Source of the DNA: Clytia hemisphaerica
Taxonomy: Eukaryota; Cnidaria; Hydrozoa; Leptothecata; Clytiidae
Direction: 5' to 3'
Assembly: GCA_902728285.1 (NCBI GenBank)
Contig: CACVBU010000522.1
Span: forward strand, 94,509 to 158,508
DNA length: 64,000 nucleotides
Under the pieces are notes generated by a model that made no database searches, was not told the origin of the DNA, and worked only from the letters and a program-made list of their open reading frames with translations. Below, piece by piece: positions 33,816-46,000 of this stretch. How positions within the stretch are numbered: position 1 is the first letter of the stretch; each line of letters starts with the position of its first letter. The position numbers and the translations under genes were made by a program.

Positions 33816-34392
33816 CAGTCAGGGACAGTCGCCTTATTAGGAGACGCCTCCTGATTAGGAGACCCGTCTCCTAATCAGGAGGTTCACGTCTCCTAATCAG
33901 GAGACGGGTGTAATTATCTCGTGAACGAGCAAACTGCGCATGATTTGATTGCTCCCAAATGGAAAGAGCACAAAAAATTGATTCCATATGGTGATTTTCA
34001 GAAAAATCCACCGGTGGAATCAATCACAATTCTAATAATCCATAAGAACCAATCAGAAGTAAGAATCTGTCTTCTGAACAAAAGCGTCTCAAAAAGAAAA
34101 ATGGCGGACATGAAAAAAATCAAGAGGGGCTTCCTTGTAGTGCTTTATATTAGGATTGTGATCGATTGCACTGAGAAATTTTGATAATTTTTTTAAAACT
34201 TTACCAATTTGAGGCTGCTCTTTCCATTAAAACTAGTTTCAAAATGCGCGGAAAAGCCTAAAGCCCTTAAAATTGAGATCAAAGTTTTATGTCTCCTAAT
34301 TAGGACACGGGTCTCCTAATCAAGCGACCCCAAGCAACCTACATGTCTCCTAATCAGGAGGCGTCTCCTAATAAGGCGACTGTCCCTGACTG
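33816..34392. mobile_element. MITE with CAGTCAGGGACAGTCGCC ends and palindromic subrepeats
   Basis: Inverted ends CAGTCAGGGACAGTCGCCTT and mirror on the right, flanked by ATTAG at 33811-33815 and 34393-34397 (target duplication). Within both ends the unit GTCTCCTAATCAGGAGAC, itself nearly palindromic, is repeated three to four times. About 577 bp, no protein. It lies 27 bp after the candidate splice donor. Confidence 0.85.
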
Positions 34393-34913
34393 ATTAGTTT
34401 ATAATTTTCCTATGCAGAAAGAATAACGACCATACCTCTTTCCTATGTCTCACAGTCATCTTTTTTTCAAACTGATACCTTTGCAAGGGCACCAAATGTG
34501 GTCACAGCACCAAAAAACACTATTTTTCAACAGGCTGGACCGTTTAACCGTGAGTATCACAGAGCCCAATCAAGTGGAGCACAAATAAATATCTACCTGA
34601 GGGGGTTTATCTATAGAATCCTGCATTTACTAAAAATAGATAAAATGAACGACAAATTTTATAGAAGACACCAAAGATAGGCGGCAATCACAAATATCTT
34701 CATTTCGCGTCTTGCCCGACCGACTCTTGCGAAAATTGAGTAGAATTAAGTTGGTGAGTCGGTAAATTTATCAGACTTTTTCTGTCGATGACGTTTCCTT
34801 CGTCCAAAAATTTTATTATTGCTGATTTTTAGCGAGCGATTTCTAGCGCATCCTGTGGCATTTTGACTTCGTTTATCATTACTTTGGGTCGGAGGTCATA
34901 CTGTGAGATGGTC

Positions 34914-35407
34914 GTGACTTCTTCATAAAGACGAAAGACAGATCTGGACTTATTTCATACTTTCCAGTCTCTTGTTCGTAGTTTTTCTGACTTTCTGGTT
35001 CTTCGTGAGTTATTTTCTATGTTTTTTACTCTTACTGAATGATGACTTACCGACAGATCGCCACCGGTGGGATTCGAACCCACTAAATGCAAAGTTCTGA
35101 TGTTTAGAAACCCAATGCCTTATCCACTGCGCCACGGATTCATGCCAGGAAAGTGTTTCTGACGGCTATTTATATTGTACAAACTGCAGACCAGACTGTA
35201 TTAAGAGAAAATCACAAAAGAGTGCTTGTTTCGAGCTCCAACCCTAACCCTAACTGTTAATAACCTAATTCCTAGCCAATCTGATACGTAACCACACCCA
35301 ACCCACACCCTTACCCAACCCTACCAGGTCGCCTGCAGGTCCTGACACTATTCCCGCATGCCGGATCCGAAAAATAGATACATGTCTTTCGTCTTTATGA
35401 AGAAGCC
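34914..35407. mobile_element. Inverted-repeat element containing a tRNA-like segment
   Basis: CTTCTTCATAAAGACGAAAG (from about 34918) is matched in reverse complement near 35385-35406 over 23 bp. The interior holds a tRNA-like sequence (35057-35141), non-coding AT-rich sequence and a short CCCTAACCCTAAC run near 35240. Confidence 0.6.
35057..35141 (-). repeat. tRNA-derived SINE or decayed tRNA (Arg-like)
   Basis: Minus strand has TCCGTGGCGCAGTGGATAAG (A-box), an anticodon region with TTTCTAAA, and GTGGGTTCGAATCCCAC (T arm with B-box). The acceptor ends do not pair and the anticodon stem is faulty, so a functional tRNA is unlikely. Anticodon TCT and the box sequences point to an Arg origin. 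Confidence 0.5.
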
Positions 35408-35409
35408 TT

Positions 35410-35816
35410 CACCCTGTGAGATAGGGTAACTTGCATCAGTGGAGGCAAACATGCATAGCCCTCAAATGAATGACCTGTAAATACAAAGTTAAATCAAAAC
35501 AAAAATGGTAGAGTAGATCTGCGAGCAAAGCTGTGTAATAGACCTTTTTTTAAAGAGGCAACAATGTTGAATGATTATGTACTCCAGCATAAAAAACAAT
35601 GATACAGCCATGCATAATTACTGTATCATGCATATTTTAAAAATTATGCAAGGCTGTATCATTCTTTTTATGCTGGAGTACATAACTATTCAACATGGCT
35701 GCCTCTTTAAAAAAAGGTCTATTCATTTGTCTTGAAGTTTTGCTGCTTTCATCGGTCAAACATTTGATGGCTATGCAAGTTTCCCTACACTGATGCAAGT
35801 TACCCAATTTCACGGT
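35410..35816. mobile_element. MITE with GGGTAACTTGCATCAGTG arms, carrying a nested hairpin element
   Basis: GGTAACTTGCATCAGTGGAG near 35424 is matched in reverse complement near 35787-35806. The segment 35537-35723 inside is an independent palindrome and probably inserted later. Confidence 0.7.
35537..35723. mobile_element. Near-perfect hairpin MITE
   Basis: Arms of about 80 bp, starting AATAGACCTTTTTTTAAAGA, are mirrored by TCTTTAAAAAAAGGTCTATT with a loop of about 20 bp. Few mismatches, so young or under gene conversion. Non-coding. Confidence 0.8.
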
Positions 35817-36022
35817 ATGTCAGTAAGGAACTTGCGATAGCTTACTAACTCAACTAGATTTTCCTTGCAACTGTACCTAACTGACGTACGGGCCAGATCA
35901 GTGAGTGCAATTTTTCAATCCCTTTTGATAACATTTTCATACTTTATGAAGATGAAAGACCTCGAGATGCCAAAACCACAAAAGAATTTAGACTATACTT
36001 TTTAGGAATAATACCAGGTGTG

Positions 36023-36820
36023 CCACAAATAAGTTACCCTCTTTGATTTGATATTGTAGGCAGTAGAAAAGAGATTTTCCAAGATTGTTTCAGGATGATT
36101 CATAGGAAAACCTAACTTAAAATTTGGTGTGTTGCTTTTAAATTTTACTTCATTGTTTCAAAAGTTATGTTCAAAAACCTAAAATGTCAATTTTAAAAAC
36201 GTCAAAAAAGGTGAAAAACGACAGAAAACGAGAGTATTAAATGGATTGTAATGAATAGAGACACAAAACGATTTTATGCATCAGGAAATGTATTTCCATT
36301 ATGTAGAAAGCACTTATTTACAAATTTAACCATCCCCTGGCATCCCTGTAAATACAGGGTGAATCAAAATTAGCTGCAACAGTTCAAACAAGGCATTTTT
36401 CTCAAAACTTTCACCTTCTCCACCTTTCTCAACTTGTGGGGGTTGAAGTATTCTGCATCTTGTTTGTGCCCAAGGGGAAAACAGAAGTCAAAGAAAAACA
36501 ATAGAGATAAGGAAAACATAAAGAATGTTACAAGGAGCAAGATTTTGTCCTTTATGCTTTAATGTTTTGATAAAAGAAGTCCTTTCTCTCATAAATTGAT
36601 ACCCTTGTTTTTAGCCTTTTTTGACATTTTTTTAAATTGATATTTTAGGTTTTTGAACATAACTTTTGAACCAATGGAGTTAAATTTAAAAGTAATACAC
36701 CAAATTTTTAGTTGGACTTTCCTCTGAATGATTCCGAAACAATCTTTGAAAAATATTTCTGCTACTGTACTGCCTGCAATATCAAGTCAAAGAGGGTAAC
36801 TTATTTCAGCTTATTTGTGG
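36023..36820. mobile_element. MITE with ~190 bp inverted arms (CCACAAATAAGTTACCCTC)
   Basis: Left arm 36023-36210 and right arm about 36615-36820 are inverted repeats including CCTAAAATGTCAATTTTAAA. The centre (36216-36600) is unique. No reading frame. Confidence 0.75.
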
Positions 36821-37176
36821 GTAGGAAGGTTTGAATCGCTGATAAACAAAAGATCTTTTCTTCTCCGAACATTATTAAACAAAGACAATTTATTTCAATT
36901 AGCGATTCCAACTTTCCTATTATTCCAATCTCCTAAGAAGGGTGTCAAAATTAGAAGTGGGATGTCAATATTAGACCAACTTACAGTACATCTCTTCATA
37001 AAAAGATATCTGTAGATTATCTTTCAAAATTGAAGAGTGGACCATCCCTATGTTTCATTTAAAAAAATTAACAGCAAAAGTTTGAAGAGACAATTTTATA
37101 TAAAGTAAGTTGGAAACAATAACACGCTCATAGGATTGTGAGTTTAGCAAGAGTTGCTGCGATAAACAGACTGTAC

Positions 37177-37274
37177 CTTTATAATCATAAAGGTTGGTGA
37201 GCTCAGTCAAAACACAGATTTGATCTTCAGGGTCACGCTCCTTGTCTCTCAAAAGATGAGTGAAATTGAAACAA
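37177..37274 (-). CDS. Possible upstream exon of the unknown minus-strand gene
   Basis: 98 bp encoding FNFTHLLRDKERDPEDQICV then LTELTNLYDYK, ending in phase 1 at a GTACAG donor. Joining to exon 31958-32100 gives NLYDYK-EEMNATW in frame. The acceptor used (GCGATAG) is weak and the upstream in-frame TAA excludes the stronger acceptor, so this is tentative. If real, this gene overlaps the PGC-1-like gene head to head. Confidence 0.4.
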
Positions 37275-37386
37275 CTATCGCCAAACAAATGTAGTTTTCC
37301 TTAACTGTAGAAATAGTAAATACCCTACAAATTGAGTGTTTTATTCCCTGGAAATAGGGCCTATAGAAATTTTCAAACAGAGAAGA

Positions 37387-37901
37387 CATGGCTCCGCCCC
37401 CCCACTTATTTGGGGGGTGTAAATCTAAAATCGGCCTAAAAGTGGGTGGGAGCTGTCTCATTTTTTTAAACTCAGGGGGGGTCTAAAAAAGTGGGGGACC
37501 TGAAGGGCTGCACTAAAGTTCTGGGGGCTAATTACAATAATTAAGAAATTGTAACTGATTCCACAACTAGACAATAACCTTCTATTATGGAAAAAGTTAG
37601 GCCTCTTGGCACATTTCAGAGGGCAATTAAGAACTAGAGGGTGCATATGTTTTCTCAATCAGAACCTTCTTATATGTTTTTAAAAATATATATCAATTTT
37701 CTTTAGATTTCTTTTAAGAAATATTTAAAAATATATAACATATTGAAATCGAAATAATTTGGTGCCGAATTATTTTTCTTTGCTGGGACCTGAACCTTTA
37801 GATTTCAACTGGGACCTGAACCTTACTGAAAAGTGGGGGACCTAAAACTTAGGGGGGACCTAAATTTGTTGGGGGGACCTAGAACCCCATTCGGAGCCAT
37901 G
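37387..37901. mobile_element. G/C-run element with CATGGCTCCG ends
   Basis: CATGGCTCCG at 37387-37396 is mirrored by CGGAGCCATG at 37892-37901. Runs of CCCCCCC and GGGGGGG (for example GGGGGACCT repeated near 37490, 37845 and 37870) lie just inside. Similar design to elements at 47763-48763 and 51243-51748. Confidence 0.55.
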
Positions 37902-38506
37902 GAACAATGAGAAAAGCTTAATTCCATTTAGGATAAAAAAGGCTAGGTGATTTCATTCATTCATGCAAGCTGTTATCCAAAATATTCAAAGACCTCCCAT
38001 TTTTTGCAAGACACCATCGTTCCTGACAAACACAGGAAACAAGCCAAATTGTATCACTATCACTGGAAAATTTTTTTTCTAATAATCAACTAACTTTTCA
38101 TTCTAATAAATTGATTTTAATATGCATTACACTATTTATTTGATCTTTAACGTCCAGAAAGCATGCTAAATAAACAAACTTTTTGAAGAGTGTTATATAG
38201 GAACGATGTAACAGTTTGAATGAGTCATAAGTAAAGGTTTTTAAGAAGAAAGTTTCATCTGTTATCTATTTGGTTCTTATGAAAAAAAATGCGGCCGGGT
38301 GGCGACGAAAAAAAAATTTCACCTGGCCGTTGGACCGGAAACTTTTTTTCTTTTAGGGTCGGCCTAAATATTGTCACTTCTTCCTTCATCACAAACTGTA
38401 GTGTGATATTTTGGTCTCCAATTTCTACAGGTCAAAGCAAATTTTGAGTACTTGAAACAAATGAAACATTTACATTAGGGCTATGGATGTCATTAAAAGT
38501 CTTTAC

Positions 38507-38661
38507 CCTCATCAAAGACTTAAAATTTCTCAAAGCCTTTTTGCCTTCATTTATTCTCCAAAACAAAACAAAATATCCATCCAAATATTTTTGTCTAACA
38601 ACTGCACAGCAGAACTTATGAACTTCAGCAAATGTGAATCCGTTTTGCAATGCAGCATCTT
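38507..38661 (-). CDS. Possible exon, unknown
   Basis: 155 bp, acceptor AATCAG and donor GTAAAG, encoding DAALQNGFTFAEVHKFCCAV and RQKYLDGYFVLFWRINEGKK. The coding feel is good (aromatic/charged mix), but the phase does not join directly to 37177-37274. An adjacent frame at 38681-38881 (TTQQLPREKIIYPVSTEV...) may be a further exon or a decayed transposase. It may belong to the unknown gene or a separate one. Confidence 0.25.
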
Positions 38662-38899
38662 CTGATTGGAAAACCCTACCTTATTGCCAGAGGTCAATAT
38701 TTTCTTTTCTATGAAAACTTGGCCTCTGGTACCCAGGATAGCTGTCGCTAAAGTCGTTTAGGAGAACGTGACGGTCTATTGAATAACAAATTACTCCACA
38801 TACAATGCTTTCCTTCAGCACTTCAGTACTAACAGGATAAATTATCTTCTCCCTAGGTAACTGCTGTGTTGTGAACAACAAAACAAGATGGCGTTATCT

Positions 38900-39830
38900 T
38901 TAAAAAGGTTATTCAATCAAAAGACCATTGCGTTCTCCAAAACTACTATTGAGCTGCCATCTTTACGATACAGCTGCAGGCAAATTTCCAGGGTTTTGAG
39001 CTGCTACGGTTTTTATTTCAAAGATTGAGTTTGAATTCAGTTTGAAGAACAAAATAATCAAACCAGGCTCTGTTTAATTAGTTGGGAACTATTAAAACAC
39101 AAAGAATTAACCTCAGAATGGGCTTTTCTGTTAATAAGGGCCTACCACATCAAATTTTTGTCATGATTCTCATGGCTCATGTACAAAAATTATGATTGAG
39201 TTTCAAATTTCAAGCAAAGATTGAGTTTATGCAACCGTTACTTGGTAGCAGAAAAGGCCTGGAAATTTGCCTGAGCTGTTTTGCTTTCAACAAGCGCAGA
39301 AAAGATAGAGCTTTCTTTTTGTGCCACCTGCTTTTCCAGACGACACTTACATTTCTTAAGTTATGATCCAGACTCTCCCACTACTAAATACAACCAAAAA
39401 GTGGAAAGTTTAAGGTTTACAGGAAAATTAACTTATAAAATCTGGGAGCTGTCACTATTAACCCAGTCACCATTCCTCACGAACATCGTCAAAAAGTTAA
39501 TTTTTTCTTCTACATTTCCTAAAATTTTTGAGTTATTTTTTTAGAAATTGTACTGCTATGACTTATGTTTTCAACCAGTTTCAATGGTATACGATAGATT
39601 AGAATTAAAGCATTTGTTGAAAAATGTCAAGCAAAATAAAGATTAGTGCATACTTAACCCAATGGACTTCTTTAGACTTAATCTTAGTTTTAATTAACTT
39701 TTGATACATCAGGATGTGTGAGTTTTAAACTTAGAAAGACTTCCTCCAAAAATTAACTACTCTTCAACAAAACTGAAAATGAAAAATAGCTGATTATAAG
39801 TTTCTCTTTAGTAAAAACATTGTGAAGTTT
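38900..39830. other. No supported gene
   Basis: AT-rich, only short random frames. The frame at 39281-39544 has composition like its surroundings and no splice support. Confidence 0.4.
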
Positions 39831-40254
39831 CATCAAAATTAAAGAACATGTGATCAACAATGTGTATTTATTTTTGTGACAATATATTTCAATGTCTTAG
39901 CATCATCATCAGGTCTAAATAAAACAATAGTTAAAAGTTATAAAACAGTAAAACTGCTTGCTAAAATGTATCTAAAAAAATTCCTCTAGCTTTACACATA
40001 AAAATCAGCTTCTGAATTAAGTAAAAAGTTCGTTCAAAAACAGATAAGTTTTGAGACTATCAAGGGTTAACGATGAAGTTGTCCCTTGATAATTTCAAAT
40101 CTTAATAACTAATGATCTACTTTTATATTCACACATACTTAGAAAAAACCAATATTCTACGTCATTTTTTTAACCGATTATCCGGAAAACTTTAGAGAAA
40201 ATTTCAAATCCTCCACCTGCTGACACTGAAAATGAAGAAGAACCTGAAAAGAAA

Positions 40255-40701
40255 ATGTTTTTCGTGCAGTCTCGCGGTAAAAAAGTTACAGATCAGTTTG
40301 AAAGGACTTTAAAACGAATTAATGCACCCGTGAGAGTTATTTGCAACATTAAAAAGCTGAAATCAGTATCACCCTCATTAAAAACACCCATTGAGAAACC
40401 AATTAAAAGCAGAGTGGTATATCAAACTAATTATTCGCGCTGCCGAGCTTTTTATGTCGGGAAAACGGTCAGACATTTAATCACCCGTATAAAAGAACAC
40501 AAAAGATCGAGTACTCCAGTGGGAAATCATTTTGAGAAATGTAATACAACTCTTTCTATGGTCGATGTCAAAATTATTGCAAAATCGAGCAAATCTGAGT
40601 ATCATTAAATGGCCCTAGAGGCACTTTATATACAAGCCACTAAACCTTCTATTAATACCAAAGATGAATATAAAAGTAAATCATTAGTTATTAAGATTTG
40701 A
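40255..40701 (+). pseudogene. Penelope-like GIY-YIG endonuclease, C-terminal part with one stop
   Basis: Reads GKKVTDQFERTLKRINAPVR (linker), then KSRVVYQTNYSRCRAFYVGK and TRIKEHKRSSTPVGNHFEKC (GIY-YIG core: the VVY and YVGKT strands, the R in TRIKEH, and the downstream Cys). A TAA stop at 40606-40608 precedes in-frame MALEALYIQATKPSINTK, the typical end of these nucleases. One of the paired cysteines before YVGKT is replaced by Asn/Tyr. Confidence 0.8.
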
Positions 40702-40887
40702 AATTATCAAGGGACAACTTCATTGTTAACCCTTGATAGTCTCAAAACTGTTTTTGAACGAAAATCTTTTACTTCATTCAGAAGCTGATTTTTATGTGTA
40801 AAGCTAGAGGAATTTTTTAGATACATTTTAGCAAGCAGTTTTACTGTTTTATAACTTTTAACTTTTGTTTTATTTAGACCTGATGAT

Positions 40888-42592
40888 TTTTTTTATTTAT
40901 TTCATTTATTTCAAGTTAGTTTACCATCTAATTTACACCAACAACAAAAAAAAAAATTTTAAAAATAGAGTTCAGTAAATTTTGCAAATATTACAAGTAC
41001 AAAGATCTAAAAGTTTAAGCTTAAGCAAACTAGATTTAAACGTGGAAATATCTTTGGAATTCTTAAGGTCATCCGAAAGTTTATTCCACAAGATACTAGC
41101 TCGAAATGGGAAAGAGTTAAAGCCATGGCGTACCGTCAAGACTTTTTTACGACTGAAAGAAGATTTTTAGAACGAAGGTGACGTTCGATCTTCCGGGACG
41201 GAAACAGCCCTGACATGAAGACAGGTTTTCCAAGATTCTGAGATTTGAAGACTTCAGAAAGTAATTGGCGAAGGTGTAATTCATGAATAGTCGTGGGGTT
41301 TCGTAAAGGCACATCCTCTGTTTCAGGAGGGATTAAATTGAGAATTTTTGCTCCACGCTCAAAAACCTTCTGAATTTTTAGGTAAAGTGTTTTCATACAA
41401 AACATCCAAACAATAGGGGTATACATAAATTTTGAAATGATAAAAGCATTAAATAATAAAATAGATTGTTTGCAGCTGATTACTTTCTGATTCTGTTGAA
41501 TCTGATGACATTGTAGTTTGCTGAATGGCAAAGACTAGAAATATGAGATTCAAAGGATAACTTGGAGTCAAACACAATACCAAGCGGCTTAACTGAATCA
41601 GAGTTTTTGATAATAAAATTGTCAATCTGTATTTCAATAGATCGATCAACGTTATGTCCTAGTAGCATCATCTGAAACTTTTTCGGATTTGCCACAAGCA
41701 TGTTGTTTTTAAACCATGGCAAGATCAGACTCGAGGTTAGAAAGAATGGTATCCATGCTTGGGTCACATGAGAAGAGAGTATTATCATCCGCAAAGTTAC
41801 AGATGCTTGCAAGTAAAGATAAAAGGTCGTTGATAAATATGTTAAATAAAAGAGGGCCAAGAATAGAACCTTGTGGGACTCCAAGAGACATTTCTAGCCA
41901 GCCACTACAACAAAATTCAATTCTTGTCCTTTTATGTCTGTCACTAAGAAAAATTTTTATAAGACGTAAACTATGAAAATTTAAGCCATAGGCTGATAAT
42001 TTAGCAATAAGTAGGTCGTGATCTAGAGTGTCAAAAGCTTTGGATAAATCGATTAAAATGGTTCCAACTTTTCCCCTGTTGTCAAGAGATTTTTTCCACT
42101 CGGAAAGAAGACGAAGAAGGGCATGCTGTGTACTATGTTTGGATCAAAAAACCGCACAAAAACACAGAAAAACTATCTTGAAAAAATCCTTCCAGCTGAT
42201 TATAGATTATTCGTTCAAAATTTTTAGAAAATGCTGGTAAAAGACTAATAGGTCGATAGTTAGCTTTGTCAAATTTATCATCTTTCTTAAAAACTGGAGA
42301 GACCTCAGCCAGTTTAAGACTCGAGGGAAAACTTGCATTGATTATCATAGCATTCACAAATTTTTTCAACCAGGGTATAATAATAGAACTTGCAAGTTTA
42401 ACAAATTTTATTTGGATATTACGACGGACACTTTTCTTCGGGTCTAGATTTTTGATAACTTTTTCAACGTCATCCTCTGAGATAGGGGTGAATTGAAAGT
42501 GGTTAAAATCGACGGTTTGTTTAATTTTTAGTACACTTGGGTGGTTTTCGTATTTCAAAAGAATATTTGTTACTTCATCATATGCTTCACCA
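40888..42592 (-). mobile_element. 5'-truncated LINE inserted in the Penelope-like arm
   Basis: Minus-strand reverse transcriptase pieces: YRPISLLPAFSKNFERIIYN, IDLSKAFDTLDHDLLIAKLS, SLGVPQGSILGPLLFNIFIN, then FADDNTLFSCDPS and NPKKFQMMLLGHNV. No endonuclease, so truncated at the 5' end (42592). A T-rich run at 40886-40895 is the reversed poly-A-like 3' end. Several frame changes and stops. GATGAT repeats at both edges, taken from the arm sequence, are the probable target duplication. Inactive copy. Confidence 0.85.
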
Positions 42593-43001
42593 GATGATGA
42601 TGCTAAGACATCGAAATATATTGTCACAAAAATAAATACACATTGTTGATCACATGTTCTTTAATTTTGATTATAATTTTTTGATTAAATTGTCAATCTG
42701 CTGGCTTACTGTAGTATACAACTGGTGCATTGGAAACGTTCAGGGATGTTTTAAGGAGGCTCCTTGTCAAGAGTTCTATAGCAATTTTGGAAAGTTTGTT
42801 ACTATTTTTACTGTAACTTTTTCAAAATGCTTTTAAAAGGAGCATGGTAATGTTATGTTTTGCTTCTAAAAAATAAAAATAGCAAACTAGTGAAAATAGA
42901 ATTGTTCCCTTTATCAACCATCAACTGCAAAAATCCTATTGAAAATTATTCTCGCGTTCTTTTATGAAGCTGAATTGATTTTTAGCTTTCACTTTTTTCA
43001 G

Positions 43002-46000
43002 TTGAGTTGTATTTTCAATGAAGAAGTTCATCACATCCCAACACCCCCTACTGGTGCAGGAGCAGGTATTCAAAATTACTCTTATTGTCCTTTTCACAAT
43101 AATTTGTCGATTATTTTTGTGTTGTCTTTTTTGGGATTAAAACATGTTTCAAGGATTCTTGTTTTTCCTCAGATTAAGGAGAGATTTAAAGTATGATCAA
43201 GGAAGATAAAAGATATCTATCTATCTGTTTCGTTTTTGAATTAAATATTTACTTATACTTAAGGAATCAAGATGACTATTTGTATCAAGAATAATTGAAA
43301 CTTTAAAGTTGTAATGTTCTCTGACATTATTTACAATGGTTTTCTTATTGTATTGTTTTCTTTCAGGTATCCAAGCAAATGACATTGGCAGTTTATTGGA
43401 GCAATTCTTAGAGTATGAGCAAGGTATTGCTATCTTGTTTTATTATACACAGGTGGTATCCGTTGTTATTCTCAAATCTTTTCAACATACTACTTGACAG
43501 GGATTTTTAGAAACAATATTTTCAAATGTTGCTTTTGTAGTGTTTGCTGGTGTTTGACAAATTTATTTCAATAGCATATGCTGACTTATAAATATTTCTT
43601 CTACCTTTGCAGTACATCAATTACTTCACTTTGGTTTCTAAAAAAGCCCTGAAAATAATTAAAGAGCACTAAAAATTGATTAAGCATGATATTTCGACAT
43701 CTCATTATTATTAACATTATCGTTAACCCTGGGGAAAGTGTCTCAATAGAGATAAAAAGGCTGTAAATTTTGATTGTGTCATAACTAGATTGTGATGGTG
43801 TGCTTTTTGAGATATTATTAATTAAATGAAGTCAATTAGTAGAAAGTAGATTTTTTGGCTCTTTCTAAAGACAGCGACAAGTCCCTGATATCAGTGCAAT
43901 TATCAATAACTAATTATTTACAAATTTTCATGGTTTGCAATGCAATGTAAATATGTTATAATAGCAAAAAAATTTAGTCTTAAGTGTAAACTTTTTTTCA
44001 ATTACAGGAAGTGAAGGCGACGCAAGTTCAAGACAAGATTCATATTTTATCACGCCAGTTGGATCACCTGGGTAAATATCACATCCAATTAAAAATTTCA
44101 AGTTCACTTTGTCCTTTTATTATATTATCGAAATTTCAAATAATGAAATTAGCTTTCTACCAATTTGTTGTTGGGAGCAGTGGCGTGGTGGGAAAATTTT
44201 TCTGGGATGGCCAAGCAGAATTTGGGCGTTTTGATATGGGTGTCTGAAAAATCCGTCTTGGTGCCCTTTCTCAAGTGTTAATTTCTTATATGATGCTAAA
44301 CTTTTTATCTTTAGCTGGTATATTTTCTCTTGCAATGTTTGCTGTGCTAGCTTTTCAACTTCATGTATGTTTGTGTATTTTCTTGTTTACAGATAAAGGT
44401 AAGATTAATCTATCAACCCTTGGTGAATATGTTCTTTCTGAGGGGACTGGTATTGAAGATTTATTTATTGGGAAACATATTTTTTAACATATAGCCTTCG
44501 ATGTACTATCTAAAGCTTCGATGTAGTATCTAAAGCAAACTAAGCAACAACTCTATTCCCTGCAGGGTCTCTGCCAATGGCAAACTTTTATTTTTAGCAT
44601 TTGATCAAGAGCTCACCTACATTACACTTTTGTTTGGTAATCAAAAATAAATTTCCCATGTAAACTCATCACCAGTCCCCACAGAAGGTGATCACATTGT
44701 TGAAAGGGTTGATAGTAGTATTATACGTTGAAATACTCATACCTGGGGACTCAGAAAATCTTTGGATTTTTTTTACCACTTTTACACAACTTGTAAACTA
44801 CTGGACAAAATTGAAAAAGTTAGATCTCTTAGTCTTTTAAGTTAAGAAACAGCCAAAGCTTTTCATGAGTCACCCAATGGTATTAAGTGATTTAAAGTCA
44901 TTTACTACCTAGTTTGTGCCCAATATTTTAGTGGACCAAATGATGACGTAGTACTTGGACGCCTTATGATTGTTCAGGAGAAACTGACACAAGAAGGTAA
45001 AGTTCTTTGAGGCTTCTCATATATGTTACAGGCCCGGCAGAAGCAGGGAGACTGGGGAGACTGCAGCCTCCCCACTTTTGAGCAAATTAGATTTTTTTCC
45101 TCAAAATCCTAGCGAATTTCATCTCATTTGAGCCTTCAGACTCCCCACTTTCATGGTTGTTCCGCCGGGCTTGTGCTAAGCAATGATGTGCCTGGTTAAG
45201 CTATACTTCTCTGTTTATATTTAAGATACCCATATTCAAAACCAAAAGACTTTGGAAAAATAGAGCTTGTTAAGGTCATTAAAAAAACAATTACAGTACT
45301 TGATCTACTCAATTTATCATTTGTTTAATGTTTCTAACTCTTTTTCCAGTCGAAAACAATGCATCCCCTTCACCGCCAACAGATGAGGACGAAATTATTG
45401 ACGTCACAGAAGATAACAATAATGTCTCAACAATAAAACTCAAAGTGGATGGCCTATTTCGTACAGTAAATGGTATTCATCCTAAAGGAAATAATATACG
45501 TATGGCAGATAGTCCAAAGTTTGCAAAATTTAAGAAGAAAAAACAAACTATTGAGATTCCACGTCGATGCCAGTCAGGTCCAACGACCCCAAAATGTACC
45601 TCACCACCTGTTAGTATAAATCAAGAAGAAATGAAAAAACGAGAAGCTCAACTTATTGAGGCCCTAGCATTAACTGCGTCCAAGGGTGACTTAAAAATGA
45701 ATCCTGAGCATATAGATTTAGATAAAGCGAAACGGAATTTGAATGATCCTGCTAACAACAACAAAAGAAAAACATCTGAACCAATCTCAAGTCGAATGAT
45801 GCCTGTCATATCAAAACGTCAACGTAAAGCCGAATTAGAAAAACAAGAACAAATCAATAGAGCTGAAGGGAAAAGCACGGATCCACGCTTAATCAAAATG
45901 GGATATTGTGAGACTTCGAACACTACGTATTTGATGAATACCAATTTGGTTCAAGTGAATACAGCTGTGGTGACGGAGGATGATGATACTACTGTAGACC

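Larger units (their letters stand above)
39831..42672. mobile_element. Penelope-like element remnant with inverted terminal segments, split by a LINE
   Basis: Left inverted segment 39831-40130. The right segment is its reverse complement in two pieces, 40665-40887 and 42593-42672, interrupted by a LINE. About 530 bp between the arms codes for the linker and GIY-YIG endonuclease of a Penelope-like retroelement (40255-40701); the reverse transcriptase part is missing. Inverted long terminal segments are a known trait of Penelope-like elements. The right arm overlaps the last codons of the endonuclease, as expected when the arm is a duplicated 3' end. Confidence 0.8.

Noticed and set aside
35057..35141. 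A functional tRNA-Arg gene
   Set aside because: A- and B-boxes are present but acceptor and anticodon stems do not pair; more likely a SINE or decayed tRNA.
35230..35330. Telomere-like CCCTAACCCTAAC run
   Set aside because: Only about two units, then degenerate C-rich sequence; too short to be an interstitial telomere tract.
38681..38881. Minus-strand frame TTQQLPREKIIYPVSTEV... as a coding exon or transposase
   Set aside because: Protein-like, but it runs into a stop before any usable donor and the only link to 38507-38661 would be an 18-base intron. Transposase similarity was suspected (a 'SIDRHV' to 'FHRKEN' pattern) but too weak to call.
42028..42496. Plus-strand frames over the inserted LINE
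   Set aside because: Shadows of the minus-strand reverse transcriptase.
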